Shown here: in pieces, positions 5,136 through 5,599 of the stretch | Position numbering within the stretch: the first letter of the stretch is position 1 | How the letters are laid out: every line of letters begins with the position of its first letter | Assembly (NCBI GenBank): GCA_947258675.1 | Contig: CAMYJP010000152.1 | Span: 1 to 5,599 of the forward strand | Direction of reading: 5' to 3' | DNA from: an uncultured Desulfobulbaceae bacterium | Lineage (GTDB): Bacteria > Desulfobacterota > Desulfobulbia > Desulfobulbales > BM004 | Length of the DNA stretch: 5,599 nt | Program-made: the position numbers and the translations under genes | Notes under the pieces: generated by a model | What the model was told of the DNA's origin: nothing | The model's database searches: none | What the model saw: the letters and a program-made list of their open reading frames with translations, nothing else

Positions 5136-5599
5136 ATGGCGCGACGACTGAGAAGCGAATATCTTGGTGCGTATTATCACGTAATGAACAGGGGCAACCG
5201 TGGATAGGATATATTTCTAACCGACAAAGACCGAAAGGTTTTTCTGGATGGCTTGGCAGATAGCTGTGAAACCTACCGCATTAAACTCATCGCCTATGTG
5301 TTGGATGTCCAATCAATTCCACCTGCTTGTCCAGACACCCCAAGCGAATCTAAGCGAGTTCATGCGGCATTTTTTAGTCAATTACACCGTGAGGGTTAAT
5401 CACTGCTGCTCGATGAAGGCGAGTATCTGTTGCCTCTGAGTCGCTATATCCATTTAAATCCGATCCGAACAAGTCAGTCTAAAGATGCTGATTTTCAGAC
5501 AAAAGCAGAGTATCTTAAAAAGTATCCCTGGAGCACTTTTGGGGGATATTGTTATCTGAGAAAAAGAGACAAGAATTTCGATTACGGCTGGCTGTTGAA
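5136..5599 (+). pseudogene. Second REP-associated tyrosine transposase, heavily damaged, runs off right edge
   Basis: ATG 5136 opens MARRLRSEYLGAYYHVMNRG, the typical N-terminus of another RAYT subgroup. Four lesions are visible. There is an in-frame TAG at 5205-5207. One extra G at 5303-5304 shifts the frame before MSN. The first His of the HUH motif is Gln (NQFHLLVQ, codon CAA 5314-5316; the second His is 5320-5322). About 49 bases are missing around 5398-5403, removing the segment that usually reads RRH..SGHLFQGRYK; the frame then returns to that of the start. After the gap it reads LLLDEGEYLLPLSRYIHLNP, with the probable catalytic Tyr at 5445-5447, and then KKYPWSTFGGYCYLRKRDKN to the window edge. 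It cannot be active. It is a different subfamily from RAYT 1, so the pair is not a simple duplication. Confidence 0.85.

Larger units (their letters stand above)
4490..5599. mobile_element. Nested cluster of decayed mobile elements (IS3-like end, RAYT 1, RAYT 2)
   Basis: Three element fragments abut in an order that reads as successive insertions. An IS3-like right end (4490-4573) interrupts a TnpB-like scrap. RAYT 1 starts at GGGGACGGTCAT (4574). RAYT 2 starts at GGGGTCAG (5083), within the C-terminal coding part of RAYT 1. The hexamer GGGGAC occurs twice (4563-4568 and 4574-4579), possibly an insertion-site or element-end motif. The cluster runs past the right edge. Its higher G+C sets it apart from the AT-rich DNA on its left. 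No part encodes an intact transposase. Confidence 0.6.

Overview
The window looks like an AT-rich accessory region of a deltaproteobacterium (Desulfobacterota or Myxococcota type). This rests on two things. One gene encodes a pseudo-receiver/coiled-coil protein resembling Myxococcus FrzS, and the right end carries decayed REP-associated tyrosine transposases (RAYTs) of a kind I associate with those phyla. No ribosomal RNA, tRNA, CRISPR array or housekeeping gene was seen, so the taxonomy is an inference.

Layout, left to right. (1) 1-1626, minus strand: a long gene that runs off the left edge. It has a response-regulator-like domain in which the phosphoacceptor Asp is Ala, then a polar linker, then a long charged coiled coil. 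The coiled coil ends in highly similar 264-bp (88-residue) tandem repeats cut by the window edge. (2) 1763-1981, minus: a small hypothetical helical protein. (3) 1982-2440: a non-coding or decayed stretch with two protein-like open fragments that lack starts. (4) 2441-3289 and 3330-4046, minus: two tandem paralogues, about 56% identical by hand count and 40 bp apart, of a family I do not recognise. They are probably one transcription unit. (5) 4047-4437: an AT-rich upstream region with a 17-bp tandem repeat and several inverted repeats. (6) 4438-5599: a graveyard of mobile elements that appears nested. It holds a TnpB-like C-terminal scrap carrying the RuvC-III-type signature, the end of an IS3-like element, a RAYT with two compensating frameshifts, and a second, more damaged RAYT that starts inside the first one's C-terminus.

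All non-mobile genes are on the minus strand, so the order of transcription is paralogue B, paralogue A, small protein, FrzS-like protein. FrzS of Myxococcus xanthus is a polar, dynamically relocating protein needed for type IV pilus motility, and its receiver domain also lacks the phosphoacceptor Asp. A scaffold or polarity role for the first gene is therefore reasonable. The paralogue pair lies about 0.8 kb upstream of it on the same strand. A functional link is only a hypothesis, because a 460-bp gap separates the pair from the left-hand genes.
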